DNA from: Oligoflexia bacterium
GTDB lineage: Bacteria > Myxococcota_A > UBA796 > UBA2385
DNA length: 9,366 bases
Reading direction: 5' to 3'
Assembly: GCA_013152105.1 (NCBI GenBank)
Contig: JAADHA010000288.1
Span: 1-9,366 of the forward strand
Shown: positions 1-6,547 of the stretch, piece after piece
How the letters are laid out: every line of letters begins with the position of its first letter
Numbering within the stretch: position 1 is the stretch's first letter
Made by a program: the position numbers and the translations under genes
The notes under the pieces: generated by a model
Seen by the model: only the letters and a program-made list of their open reading frames with translations
The model's database searches: none
What the model was told of the DNA's origin: nothing

Positions 1-9
1 CCCGGACAG

Positions 10-34
10 GGGGGGAAGAATCTGTCTTCCCCCC
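10..34. other. GC/AT hairpin beyond the 3' end of the GHL15-like gene
   Basis: Positions 10-19 and 25-34 are perfectly complementary (10 bp, six G:C pairs at the base) around a 5-nt loop, ATCTG. An A-rich stretch, AATAAAA, follows on the plus strand; on the minus strand this reads TTTTATT and lies before the hairpin. Neither strand shows the classical order of stem then T-tract, so it is called an inverted repeat that may take part in termination or RNA stability rather than a plain intrinsic terminator. Confidence 0.55.
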
Positions 35-48
35 AATAAAAGGGGCGA

Positions 49-83
49 GGTCATGAGGCCGGCCGCTGGCCGGTCTTATGACC
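49..83 (-). terminator. Long hairpin, possible terminator of the GHL15-like gene
   Basis: Positions 49-64 pair with 68-83 around a GCT loop. In plus-strand RNA this is a 16-bp stem with two G-U pairs (55/77 and 58/74); in minus-strand RNA those two become C-A mismatches. It begins 25 nt past the stop codon of the minus-strand gene that ends at 109. In that direction it is followed by seven bases and then TTTTATT (positions 41-35), which is too far for a textbook intrinsic terminator but close enough to be suggestive. The better folding on the plus strand leaves open a role in transcripts entering from the left. Confidence 0.4.
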
Positions 84-108
84 GAAGCCGCGAGCCCGCA
101 GCGCAGTC

Positions 109-1398
109 TCAGGGCGCGGCGGTCAGGATCGCGGCGCTGCCAGGTTCCAGGTTCACCGAGTCGACCATGGCGCCGTCATGGTCGACGTAGGTCCTGCCAA
201 GAGGAAATTCCTGGTCCTCGATCTCGTCGGGATTCACCAGCACCATGCCCCCGGTGTAGCGACGCTTCCAGCCCACGCCAACCGAGTTGCGCCGCGCGGC
301 GGGGATGCCGATGTCCCCCTCCCACTCGTCGCTGAAGGGGTCGATCTCGTCGTCGAGATAGCCCCAGGCCGATTCCTGCACACCGTCCCAAGCCAGCAAG
401 AAGCTGGCTCGACCATAGCGCTGGCCGGCTGCCACGCCTTCTTCTCCTGGCCCGTAGGTCAGGGCGAGGAAGCCCACATCCAGGCGCTCGACCTCCTCGA
501 AGAAGGTCAGCGTAGATGCCCAGTTATCACCCGTGAAGTTGGCCGAGTCATCCCACCGCATCCAGTACTCCCGCAGGATGTGCGTGGCGTTGGGGGCGAT
601 CGCCAATGCCTGGGCCCGCATGACGGGTTCCCAGGGGTTCAAGGCGACATTGGGTGCGACCAGCAGGCCCGTGTCCATCAGCGGCACCCCCACGGCTTCC
701 ATGAAGCTCACGACGGCATCGCCATAGGCTTCGTCGCTTGGATACTCGGCGATGGCCGTCCCCAGTGACCCCATACAGTGCCCCGGAAAGACGTTGACAT
801 CGTCCATCATCACGCCGTCGAAGCCGTCTCGGCTGACGCGTTCTTGGACATTCTCCAGCCACTGCGCTTGGTAGTCGGCGTTCCCCATATTCGCCGCCGC
901 GACGCCATCGTAGTCGCAAAACTCCAGCCGTTCTCCGTTCGCGTCGTGGAGGAACCAGTCTTCGTGCCCGTCCTCGGCCTGGGAGATCACGACCCCGGTC
1001 GAGGGGTTGTCCCCGGTGTGGTCAAGCATCCCGCCCGCCTTCTGGTAGGCCAGGATCTTCGCGTCGGGGTTGCTGAGCCGGATGGCGTCGAGGTCGGTGT
1101 ACATCGACTCTTGCAGGACGATGAACCGGTACTGGCCAGCACCAGCGCCAAGGGGCGCTTTCTCTCGATCCCAGCCCTGTGCGAGCAGCAGACCTCGAGG
1201 CCCCGCCATCGGGCTGTCTCTCTCTTCCGAGCCCGTGTCGCTGGTGCCCGCGTCGCTGGTGCCCGCGTCGCTGGTGCCCGTGCTGGTGATGGTCCCATTT
1301 TGGCCATCCGATCGGAGCCTTGGCCCGTCGCCATCTGGCCGGGGGCCGCATGCGGCGGTCGCGACCAGCGTAGACAGGGCGAGGCGAGCGAGGCGCAT
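109..1398 (-). CDS. Lipoprotein, putative GHL15-type glycosyl hydrolase
   Basis: A 429-residue exported protein. The N-terminus is a lipoprotein signal with a lipobox ending at Cys17 (TAAC), then a low-complexity Thr/Ser/Asp/Gly linker to about residue 60 containing GTSDAG repeats. Residues about 68-428 look like a TIM-barrel glycosidase of the hypothetical family GHL15: LLLAQGW near 70, FIVLQESMY at 93-100, a KILAYQKAGG strand near 114, NPSTGVV, a DGFDGVMMDDVN strand at 191-202, REYWMRWDD near 276, and a C-terminal beta region (GMVLVNP, then a DG..V...L.PGSAAIL ending). Asp199 or Asp200 and Glu277 are plausible catalytic acids by position, but this is inference; family activity is not established and I know of no substrate. 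The ATG start is chosen because it opens directly into the signal peptide; no strong Shine-Dalgarno is visible. It lies 45 bp downstream of the glycosyltransferase gene on the same strand and may be cotranscribed, so its substrate may be a polysaccharide made nearby. Confidence 0.72.
   Translation of the reverse strand: MRLARLALSTLVATAACGPRPDGDGPRLRSDGQNGTITSTGTSDAGTSDAGTSDTGSEERDSPMAGPRGLLLAQGWDREKAPLGAGAGQYRFIVLQESMYTDLDAIRLSNPDAKILAYQKAGGMLDHTGDNPSTGVVISQAEDGHEDWFLHDANGERLEFCDYDGVAAANMGNADYQAQWLENVQERVSRDGFDGVMMDDVNVFPGHCMGSLGTAIAEYPSDEAYGDAVVSFMEAVGVPLMDTGLLVAPNVALNPWEPVMRAQALAIAPNATHILREYWMRWDDSANFTGDNWASTLTFFEEVERLDVGFLALTYGPGEEGVAAGQRYGRASFLLAWDGVQESAWGYLDDEIDPFSDEWEGDIGIPAARRNSVGVGWKRRYTGGMVLVNPDEIEDQEFPLGRTYVDHDGAMVDSVNLEPGSAAILTAAP
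1231..1275 (-). repeat. Three tandem 15-bp units in the lipoprotein linker
   Basis: Units of 15 bp start at 1231, 1246 and 1261; the last two are identical and the first differs at one base. A shortened unit follows to 1287. In the minus-strand gene they encode the repeated GTSDA/GTSDT linker just after the lipid anchor. Changes in copy number would keep the frame and alter only linker length. Confidence 0.85.
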
Positions 1399-1443
1399 GC
1401 CTGGAAGGTACCATCACATTCAACCGTCGGTATTGGGCGACTC

Positions 1444-2589
1444 CTACCTCTGCCCCCCACCCTGCCCTCCACCCTGCGCGGCCTCCTCCAGGTAGGGTGC
1501 CATCGTGTCGACGACCCGCTCCCAGCCATGCTGGGCCAGGACTTGGGCGTGGGCCGCGGCGCCCATGGCGGCGGCACGACCGGGGTCGCCGAGCAGGCTC
1601 TCCAATGCCGCGGCGAGCGGGAGCGCCTCACCAGGAGGCACCAGCAGGCCGGTGCGTCCGTCGTCGATGATCTCGGGCATCGCGCAGCAGCGGGCGCCGA
1701 TGCAGGGCAGGCCCTGGCTCATCGCCTCTAGAAAGGCGTGGCCCCAGGGTTCGAAGAGCGAGGGCATCACGAAGAGGGTCGCGTCGAGGTAGCGAGCCCG
1801 CAGCGCTGCCCGGTCCCACAGCGGTCCGACCCACTCGACGCCGGGCGGCAGCGCCGTGTGGGGTCGCTTGGGACCCACTATCTGGAGGCGCGCGTGCGGT
1901 AGCCTGGACCGTACTCGCTCCCAAGCCGCTAGCAGCACCCGGCCGCCCTTGCGATCGAATTCCAGACCGACGAACAAGGCGACCTGCTGGTCGTAGCGGC
2001 GCTCGAGCCGGTCGGGCACCCGGAAGTTGACACCCCCACCGACGCGGATCACGCGGCCGGGGTCGCAGCCCTGGTCAGCGACCAGGGATCGTGCCAGCCA
2101 GTCGCTCCGCGGAAAGATGAAGGCCGCGGAATGGAAGACTTCACGCTCCAGCGCCAGGCGGCGGTCCCGCGCCCGACCCCGCAGCGGTGCCCAGGGCGGG
2201 TAGTGGCGCTGCGAGAGCAGGTAGCTGTTGTCGGTGTGAAGCACGAAGGGCCAGGGCCCTGGCGGGTGGCCTGGACCGACCAGGGCGTGGAGCTGCACGA
2301 TGAGATCGAAGCGGTCCCGCGCCAGGCTGAGCGTTCGTCCGGCGAGCGCACTTCGGCGTTCAAAGGTGCGGGGGTCCAGATTGTAGCGCTTGCGCCAGGT
2401 GGCCCGGTCCGGGTGAAAGTGGGCGAGCTGGCGGATCCAGCGCTCGGGGCGGCCGATCTGTGGGTAGACGATGTCGACGACCGGGTAGCGCTCGTCGAGC
2501 GCCAGGAAGAGCCCCGCGTTTTTGCCAGCCGGTGTGCAGGAGAAGTCGGCGGTCCGCTCCATGGACAGACCAAGGATCCTGATGCTCAC
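1444..2589 (-). CDS. Glycosyltransferase, GT4-like (GT-B fold)
   Basis: A 381-residue protein with the layout of retaining GT-B glycosyltransferases. The N-terminal half opens with a short strand (IRILGLSME) and holds a DLIVQLHAL strand and an HTDNSY segment around 118-123, probably on the acceptor side. The C-terminal half is the nucleotide-sugar domain: ALFVGLEFDRKGG (204-216; Lys214 likely near the phosphates), RLQIVGP, VEWVGPL, then the diagnostic E-x7-E motif, Glu280 to Glu288 in SLFEPWGHAFLEAMSQGLP, and GRTGLLVPPG (311-320). The tail is Gly/Gln-rich. There is no signal peptide or membrane helix, so it is likely cytoplasmic or peripherally membrane bound, adding a sugar to a lipid-linked or surface glycan. 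Donor and acceptor cannot be read from sequence. The start is GTG, supported by a GGGAG 8 nt upstream; a later ATG at 2562 would remove the first beta strand. It diverges from the acyltransferase-fusion gene across 53 bp. Confidence 0.88.
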   Translation of the reverse strand: MSIRILGLSMERTADFSCTPAGKNAGLFLALDERYPVVDIVYPQIGRPERWIRQLAHFHPDRATWRKRYNLDPRTFERRSALAGRTLSLARDRFDLIVQLHALVGPGHPPGPWPFVLHTDNSYLLSQRHYPPWAPLRGRARDRRLALEREVFHSAAFIFPRSDWLARSLVADQGCDPGRVIRVGGGVNFRVPDRLERRYDQQVALFVGLEFDRKGGRVLLAAWERVRSRLPHARLQIVGPKRPHTALPPGVEWVGPLWDRAALRARYLDATLFVMPSLFEPWGHAFLEAMSQGLPCIGARCCAMPEIIDDGRTGLLVPPGEALPLAAALESLLGDPGRAAAMGAAAHAQVLAQHGWERVVDTMAPYLEEAAQGGGQGGGQR

Positions 2590-2597
2590 GAGGCGCG

Positions 2598-2602
2598 CTC
2601 CC
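2598..2602 (-). promoter_or_regulatory. Ribosome binding site supporting the GTG start of the glycosyltransferase
   Basis: GGGAG on the minus strand lies 8 nt before GTG at 2589-2587. It decides in favour of this start over the internal ATG at 2562, which has no such site and would delete the first nine residues. Confidence 0.6.
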
Positions 2603-2627
2603 AGAGGCGTTAGGGTAGCACTGCACC

Positions 2628-2633
2628 GGGGAG
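2628..2633 (+). promoter_or_regulatory. Ribosome binding site supporting the TTG start at 2643
   Basis: GGGGAG is spaced 9 nt from a TTG codon. The next in-frame ATG (2724) would remove 27 residues, including the NFFSTDWFLDAL segment that looks like the conserved start of CelD/FemAB-type proteins, so TTG is preferred. Confidence 0.6.
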
Positions 2634-2642
2634 CGCTGTCGC

Positions 2643-4562
2643 TTGGCCAACTTCTTCTCGACAGACTGGTTTCTCGACGCGCTCTCTCGGGTCGCCTTCG
2701 CCGGCAGTGGTGCCCAGCCTGGGATGGTCGAGCTTGAGGGGCGCGCCTTCGACGTGCTGCTGCTGCCCGATGGCCGTGTTGCGGGCCACGCCTTGGTCGA
2801 CTTCATCGAGGAGCGGGACCCCGGCGCGGGTCTACCCGAGTTCCCGCCCTCGCCCTCGCCCTCGCCCTCGATCACATTCCTACCGGCGGTCTGCCACCGG
2901 GTGGTGCCAGTGCCGGCCGACGCGGACGACTCGGGCGCGAGCGCCTGGCGGGTGGCGCCCTTCGTCGATTGGACGCGCTTCCCCCGCTGGGAGGACTACC
3001 TGGCGTTCAGCAAGCCGCACGGGACCTTTCACAAGTCCACCCGAAAGATCAACAAGCTGGCTCGCACCTGGGGTCCGGTCCACGTCGAGCTCGACCGACC
3101 CGATCACGACCTGCTCGAGTGCCTGCTGCTGTGGAAGTCGCGACAGCTTCGCCGCGCCGGCCGCCTCGACCGCTTCGCCTCCGTTCGTAATCGCCAACTG
3201 CTGCACGTCCTGCTCGACACGGGCCATATGAAGCTGTCCGGGCTCTTCGCCGGCACGAAGCCCGTCGCCTTGCAGCTTGGCCACGCTGACGCGCGCCGGC
3301 ACAGTTGCTGGATCACTGGCTATGACGCGTTGGAGCGCCGTCAGTCCCCGGGCACGCTGCTGTTCGAGCACATGCTTCGCAACAGCTACGACAGCGGGCA
3401 GCACGAGTTCGACTTCCTGGTGGGCGACGAGAGCTACAAGTACGACTACGCCACGCACCAGCGCCTGATCGGCCCCCTGGGCAGAGAGACAGCGGGCGCC
3501 CGGCTGCGAGACCTGGCGCGTACCTGGGCCGATCCACGCCCAGGGGCACCCGCCGAGTGGCTCAGGATTCGCACCCGCGCCTGGACCAGCGCGGTGTGGA
3601 ATCGCGGCATGGCCAACCAGGCTCCGGTGGTCACGCAGCGGCCCGCGCCGCCTTGGCTGGATCTGGTGAGGGCGGGTGGACCTGACTGGCCTCGTCCGCA
3701 CCTGGCCTCGCCGGAAGACTGTCAGCTTCAGCACCTCTTCGCGAGTGGACCCAAGCTGCAGTCGCAGGTGGCCGCCGTCCGAGTGGCTGGGATCCAAGCT
3801 CGCCGACTAGGCCGCGCCTTCCTCGTGAAACAACAGCGACGGACCAGCCTGCGGCCTGCCGCTCCGAGCGCCGCGGTGGTCCAGCCGCCCCTTCACCTTC
3901 GGGCCGGGGACCTGGTCCGGGTACATTCTCCTGCCGAGATCGCCCAAACCCTCAGCCAGGGAGCGACCGGGGGCTTGTACTACATCCCCCAGGTCATGGA
4001 CCGCTTTGGCGGCGGCACCTTTCGGGTAGAGCGCCGGGTGGAGCGCTTCTATGACGAACGTGAACAGTCTGTGGTTCGGCCTCGGTCCACGGTGACCCTG
4101 ACCGGTGTTCAATGTGACGGGGCCCAACTCCCCGGTAATCCCGGCTGCGACCGTGCTTGCCTGCTGTTCTGGAGCGAAGCCTGGCTGGAGCGCGCCACCG
4201 TGCCCGCAACGATCTCGCCGTCGCTCCCGCCAGATTCCTCGCAAGGATCGGGGCGCTTCGTGGTTGGCGATCGGGTTCGCCTTCGCCCGCTGGATCAGAT
4301 CCTGGCCCGGGTCCAAGCGGGCGGGGACGGTGACGGGATCCGCTGGTCCACGGCGATGATGGCCGGCTTCGCGGAGCAACAACTGCGTGTTCGCAGCGTC
4401 CTTGGCACCGCCTATGATGAGCGCCGGGGGCTGTCCCGAGCGGTGTCCGGGGTCGTGTTGCTGGAGGGCGCTACTTGCCCGGGCGTGGCGCTCACCGGGG
4501 GCGGCATCTGCGACCGCTGCTGCAGCCTGTTCTGGCGAGAAGAGTGGCTGGAACCAGCCTGA
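2643..4562 (+). CDS. CelD/FemAB-like acyltransferase fused to two tandem Cys-containing C-terminal domains
   Basis: A 639-residue protein with no signal peptide. Residues 1-280 resemble the GNAT-related Acetyltransf_6 (CelD/BcsL, FemAB-like) fold: NFFSTDWFLDAL start, KPHGTFHKSTRKINK (124-138), WKSRQL around 164-169, LSGLFAGTKPVALQLG (198-213), SCWITGYD, PGTLLFEHMLRNSYD, then FDFLVGDESYKYDYA (257-270). Such proteins transfer acyl or aminoacyl groups in polysaccharide or envelope synthesis; the substrate here is unknown. Residues about 290-415 are an unassigned linker. Residues 421-518 and 541-638 are two diverged copies of one domain: GDLVRV/GDRVRL start, an FRVERRV/LRVRSVL strand, V.L.GV.C, then CDRACLLFW.EAWL and CDRCCSLFWREEWL. 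Conserved Cys491, 502 and 506 match Cys612, 623 and 627, suggesting a metal site or disulfides (inference). I recall this motif from unannotated proteins but cannot name a family. It diverges from a glycosyltransferase and converges without a gap on the kinase gene; its TGA begins the palindrome TGATCA. Confidence 0.8.
   Translation: MANFFSTDWFLDALSRVAFAGSGAQPGMVELEGRAFDVLLLPDGRVAGHALVDFIEERDPGAGLPEFPPSPSPSPSITFLPAVCHRVVPVPADADDSGASAWRVAPFVDWTRFPRWEDYLAFSKPHGTFHKSTRKINKLARTWGPVHVELDRPDHDLLECLLLWKSRQLRRAGRLDRFASVRNRQLLHVLLDTGHMKLSGLFAGTKPVALQLGHADARRHSCWITGYDALERRQSPGTLLFEHMLRNSYDSGQHEFDFLVGDESYKYDYATHQRLIGPLGRETAGARLRDLARTWADPRPGAPAEWLRIRTRAWTSAVWNRGMANQAPVVTQRPAPPWLDLVRAGGPDWPRPHLASPEDCQLQHLFASGPKLQSQVAAVRVAGIQARRLGRAFLVKQQRRTSLRPAAPSAAVVQPPLHLRAGDLVRVHSPAEIAQTLSQGATGGLYYIPQVMDRFGGGTFRVERRVERFYDEREQSVVRPRSTVTLTGVQCDGAQLPGNPGCDRACLLFWSEAWLERATVPATISPSLPPDSSQGSGRFVVGDRVRLRPLDQILARVQAGGDGDGIRWSTAMMAGFAEQQLRVRSVLGTAYDERRGLSRAVSGVVLLEGATCPGVALTGGGICDRCCSLFWREEWLEPA
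2846..2869 (+). repeat. Hexanucleotide microsatellite (GCCCTC)4 inside the acyltransferase gene
   Basis: Four perfect copies of GCCCTC encode the Pro-Ser run at residues 69-76 in a loop of the acyltransferase domain. A six-base unit keeps the frame when copies are gained or lost, so slippage would only change loop length. Confidence 0.9.
3903..4556 (+). repeat. Two diverged domain copies encoded in tandem
   Basis: The segments 3903-4196 and 4263-4556 encode homologous domains of 98 residues each, joined by a Pro/Ser-rich linker of about 22 residues. Shared positions include GD-VR- at the start, the RV core strand, V-L-G-C, CDRxC, LFW and WLE. The copies are diverged at the DNA level, so the duplication is old. 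Copy two keeps WREEW where copy one has WSEAW, and copy two has an extra cysteine (Cys626). Confidence 0.75.
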
Positions 4563-5846
4563 TCACTCAGGAATCGCCGGAAAGACGCACCGCACCAGCA
4601 GACCGCCGCCGTTGCGGTGGTGGGCGGACACGCGGCCGCCGTGGGCCTCCATCACCTGGCGCACCAGCATCAGGCCCAGCCCCAGCCCGCCCGTGGCGCG
4701 ACTTCGGCTGTGCTCGGTGCGGTAGAAGGGGTCGAAGAGCTGCGGAAGCGCGGCCTCGGGGACGCCTGGGCCGTGGTCAGCCACCTCGAGGACCACCTCG
4801 GCATTGTCCTGGTGGGCGGTGATCTCCACGGCCGCCTTTGGAGGCGTGTAGCGCACGATATTGGAGAGCAGGTTGGCCAGGACGCGGTGCAGACGCGCGC
4901 TGTCCGCCTTGACCACCAGATCGTCGGGGACCGAGACGGTGAGGGGGCGCTCGCCCAAGCCCGCCTCCTCGACCGCGTTGTTGACTATCTCGGCGAGATT
5001 GTTGTCCTGAAGGTGGAGTGCCAGCACGCCCTGGCGCAACCTGGCGCTCTCCAGCAGCTCGCCGACCAGCCCATCGACCTCGGCGATGTCGGCGTCTAGA
5101 GCGTCCAGCCGGCGCGGATCGGCGCCCTGCTCGCGCAGCAGCTCGGTCTGCAAGCGCATTCGGGTGAGGGGCGTGCGCAGTTCATGCGAGACGGCGGCCA
5201 TCAGTTGACGCTGGCCATCGACCAGGCCCTGGACGCGGTCCGCCATGCGGTTGAAGGTGGCGCCGATGCGACCGGCGGCGTCCGCGCCGACGTCTACCCG
5301 GTGAGACAGATCCCCGTCGGCCACCCGCTCCATCGCGCTGCCGGCGATCTCCAGCGGGGACAGCATCCAGCGGCTGGCCCCGACGGCCCCGACCACGGCG
5401 ACCCCCAGGATGATAAGAAGTCCCAGGCCGACCCGGCGCTTGGGCTTGTCCAGGTCGACCGCAAAGTGGACCGCCAGGTAGGGCGCACCGCCGTCATCGC
5501 CCAGAGATACCAGCACCGGCGCGCGGGCACCCCGTGCCATGTAGACGGTCTGGCCCTTTCGTTGGACGATGCGGGGACGGGCTCGGCCCTGGGGCTTTGG
5601 CAGTTCGTCGATCACCCGCATGCGGATGCCAAGATTCTTGGCCAACTCCGTGGCTCGTCGACGCCGCTGGGCCGGCTCGGTCTGCTTGATCTCTCGAGCC
5701 GCGAAGACCGCGGTGTCTGCTCGCTCCATGCCCAGCGCATCGACCAGCGGGCTGAGCACCGCGGCGCGCGCCACCATCCAGGCCCCAAGGACCGTGAGGG
5801 CCACCAGCAAGGCGCCCGCCACCGTCACGCGAAGACGCAGGTTCAC
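4563..5846 (-). CDS. HAMP-domain sensor histidine kinase, EnvZ/CpxA type
   Basis: A 427-residue membrane kinase, autophosphorylating and then phosphorylating the regulator encoded just upstream. Order: membrane helix about 7-29; periplasmic sensor of about 108 residues (30-137); second helix about 138-158; HAMP about 159-211 (SPLEIAGSAMERVADGDL); H box AAVSHELRTPLTRMRLQ with His221 as phospho-acceptor; dimerisation helices to about 270; then the HATPase_c domain with N box (NLLSNIVRYTPP, 325-336), G1 DHGPG (357-361), F box FDPFYR (371-376) and G2 GGLGLGLMLV (386-395). All residues expected for an active kinase are present. The GTG start overlaps the regulator's stop by four bases (GTGA), with only a weak upstream purine stretch, so translation is probably coupled. 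With the CpxP/Spy-like protein two genes upstream, an envelope-stress signal is the likely input (inference). Its stop abuts the stop of the convergent acyltransferase gene. Confidence 0.93.
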   Translation of the reverse strand: MNLRLRVTVAGALLVALTVLGAWMVARAAVLSPLVDALGMERADTAVFAAREIKQTEPAQRRRRATELAKNLGIRMRVIDELPKPQGRARPRIVQRKGQTVYMARGARAPVLVSLGDDGGAPYLAVHFAVDLDKPKRRVGLGLLIILGVAVVGAVGASRWMLSPLEIAGSAMERVADGDLSHRVDVGADAAGRIGATFNRMADRVQGLVDGQRQLMAAVSHELRTPLTRMRLQTELLREQGADPRRLDALDADIAEVDGLVGELLESARLRQGVLALHLQDNNLAEIVNNAVEEAGLGERPLTVSVPDDLVVKADSARLHRVLANLLSNIVRYTPPKAAVEITAHQDNAEVVLEVADHGPGVPEAALPQLFDPFYRTEHSRSRATGGLGLGLMLVRQVMEAHGGRVSAHHRNGGGLLVRCVFPAIPE

Positions 5847-6544
5847 GGGGCGTCTCTGGTTACGGGAACCATGTAGCCCACACCTCGGATGGTCTTGATG
5901 CGGGCCGGGTTGCGAGGGTCGTCCCCCAGCTTGCGGCGGAGGTGGCTGATGTGAACGTCAGCGCTGCGTTCGAAGGCGGCCCACTCCTCGCCCCGCGCGA
6001 ACTCCATCAGGCGGTCTCGGGGTACGACCCGGCCGGAGGCCGCCACCAGCACCCGCAGGATGTCGAACTCGGTCGTGGTCAACTCGACTATCCGACCGTC
6101 CACGCTGACCTCTCGCCGCGCTGGGTCGAGTCGGATCCCAGCCCCGGTCAACACCGGGTCCATGGGCGCAGGCGCCTGAGCTCGGCGAAGCACGGCCTGG
6201 ACCCGGGCCAGCAATTCTCGGGGGTTGAAGGGCTTGGGCAGGTAGTCGTCCGCACCCAGCTCCAAGCCCACGATGCGGTCCATGTCGTCACCTCGGGCGG
6301 TCAGCATCACGACCGGCAGCCGCCGCAAGGCGTCGTCTTGACGCAGGGCCCGCAGGACATCGAAGCCGTCCATGCCCGGCAGCATGACATCCAGCACGCA
6401 CAGGTCCACGCCGCCGCGGCGAAGTCGCGCCAAGCCGTCCGGGCCATCCGAGGCCACCTCGACCAGGTAGCCCCGGCCGCCGAGGTACTCAGCGAGCAGC
6501 TCGGCCAGGCCGGGATCGTCATCGACGACGAGGACCGTCTGCAC
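5843..6544 (-). CDS. OmpR/PhoB-family response regulator
   Basis: A 233-residue two-domain transcription regulator. The receiver domain (1-about 118) has the acidic pair Asp8/Asp9, phospho-acceptor Asp52 in CVLDVMLPGMDG, Thr82 in MLTARG and Lys104 in LPKPF, so it should be phosphorylated by the adjacent kinase. The winged-helix Trans_reg_C domain follows at about 130-227: a VDGRIVELTTTEFDILRVL strand/helix, GRVVPRDRLME, the recognition region RSADVHISHLRRKLGDD, and the wing IKTIRGVGYMVP. Family members bind paired direct repeats with 10-11 bp spacing; such a repeat lies at 7251-7269 upstream of this operon. The start is GTG, three bases after the stop of the LTxxQ gene, with only a weak Shine-Dalgarno, pointing to coupling. 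CpxR-like is the best match in context, but orthology is not shown. Confidence 0.95.
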   Translation of the reverse strand: MQTVLVVDDDPGLAELLAEYLGGRGYLVEVASDGPDGLARLRRGGVDLCVLDVMLPGMDGFDVLRALRQDDALRRLPVVMLTARGDDMDRIVGLELGADDYLPKPFNPRELLARVQAVLRRAQAPAPMDPVLTGAGIRLDPARREVSVDGRIVELTTTEFDILRVLVAASGRVVPRDRLMEFARGEEWAAFERSADVHISHLRRKLGDDPRNPARIKTIRGVGYMVPVTRDAP

Positions 6545-6547
6545 AGC

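Noticed and set aside
778..1731. Plus-strand open frame of 317 codons
   Set aside because: It is antisense to the GHL15-like and GT4-like genes and crosses the gap between them; no domain or ribosome binding site was seen.
2590..2642. Divergent promoters in the 53-bp gap
   Set aside because: TAGGGT and TACCCT resemble -10 elements on each strand, but no -35 partners fit; only the two ribosome binding sites are supported.
2880..3797. Minus-strand open frame of 305 codons
   Set aside because: It is antisense to the acyltransferase domain, whose family motifs run in the plus frame. The minus translation is low in recognisable structure.
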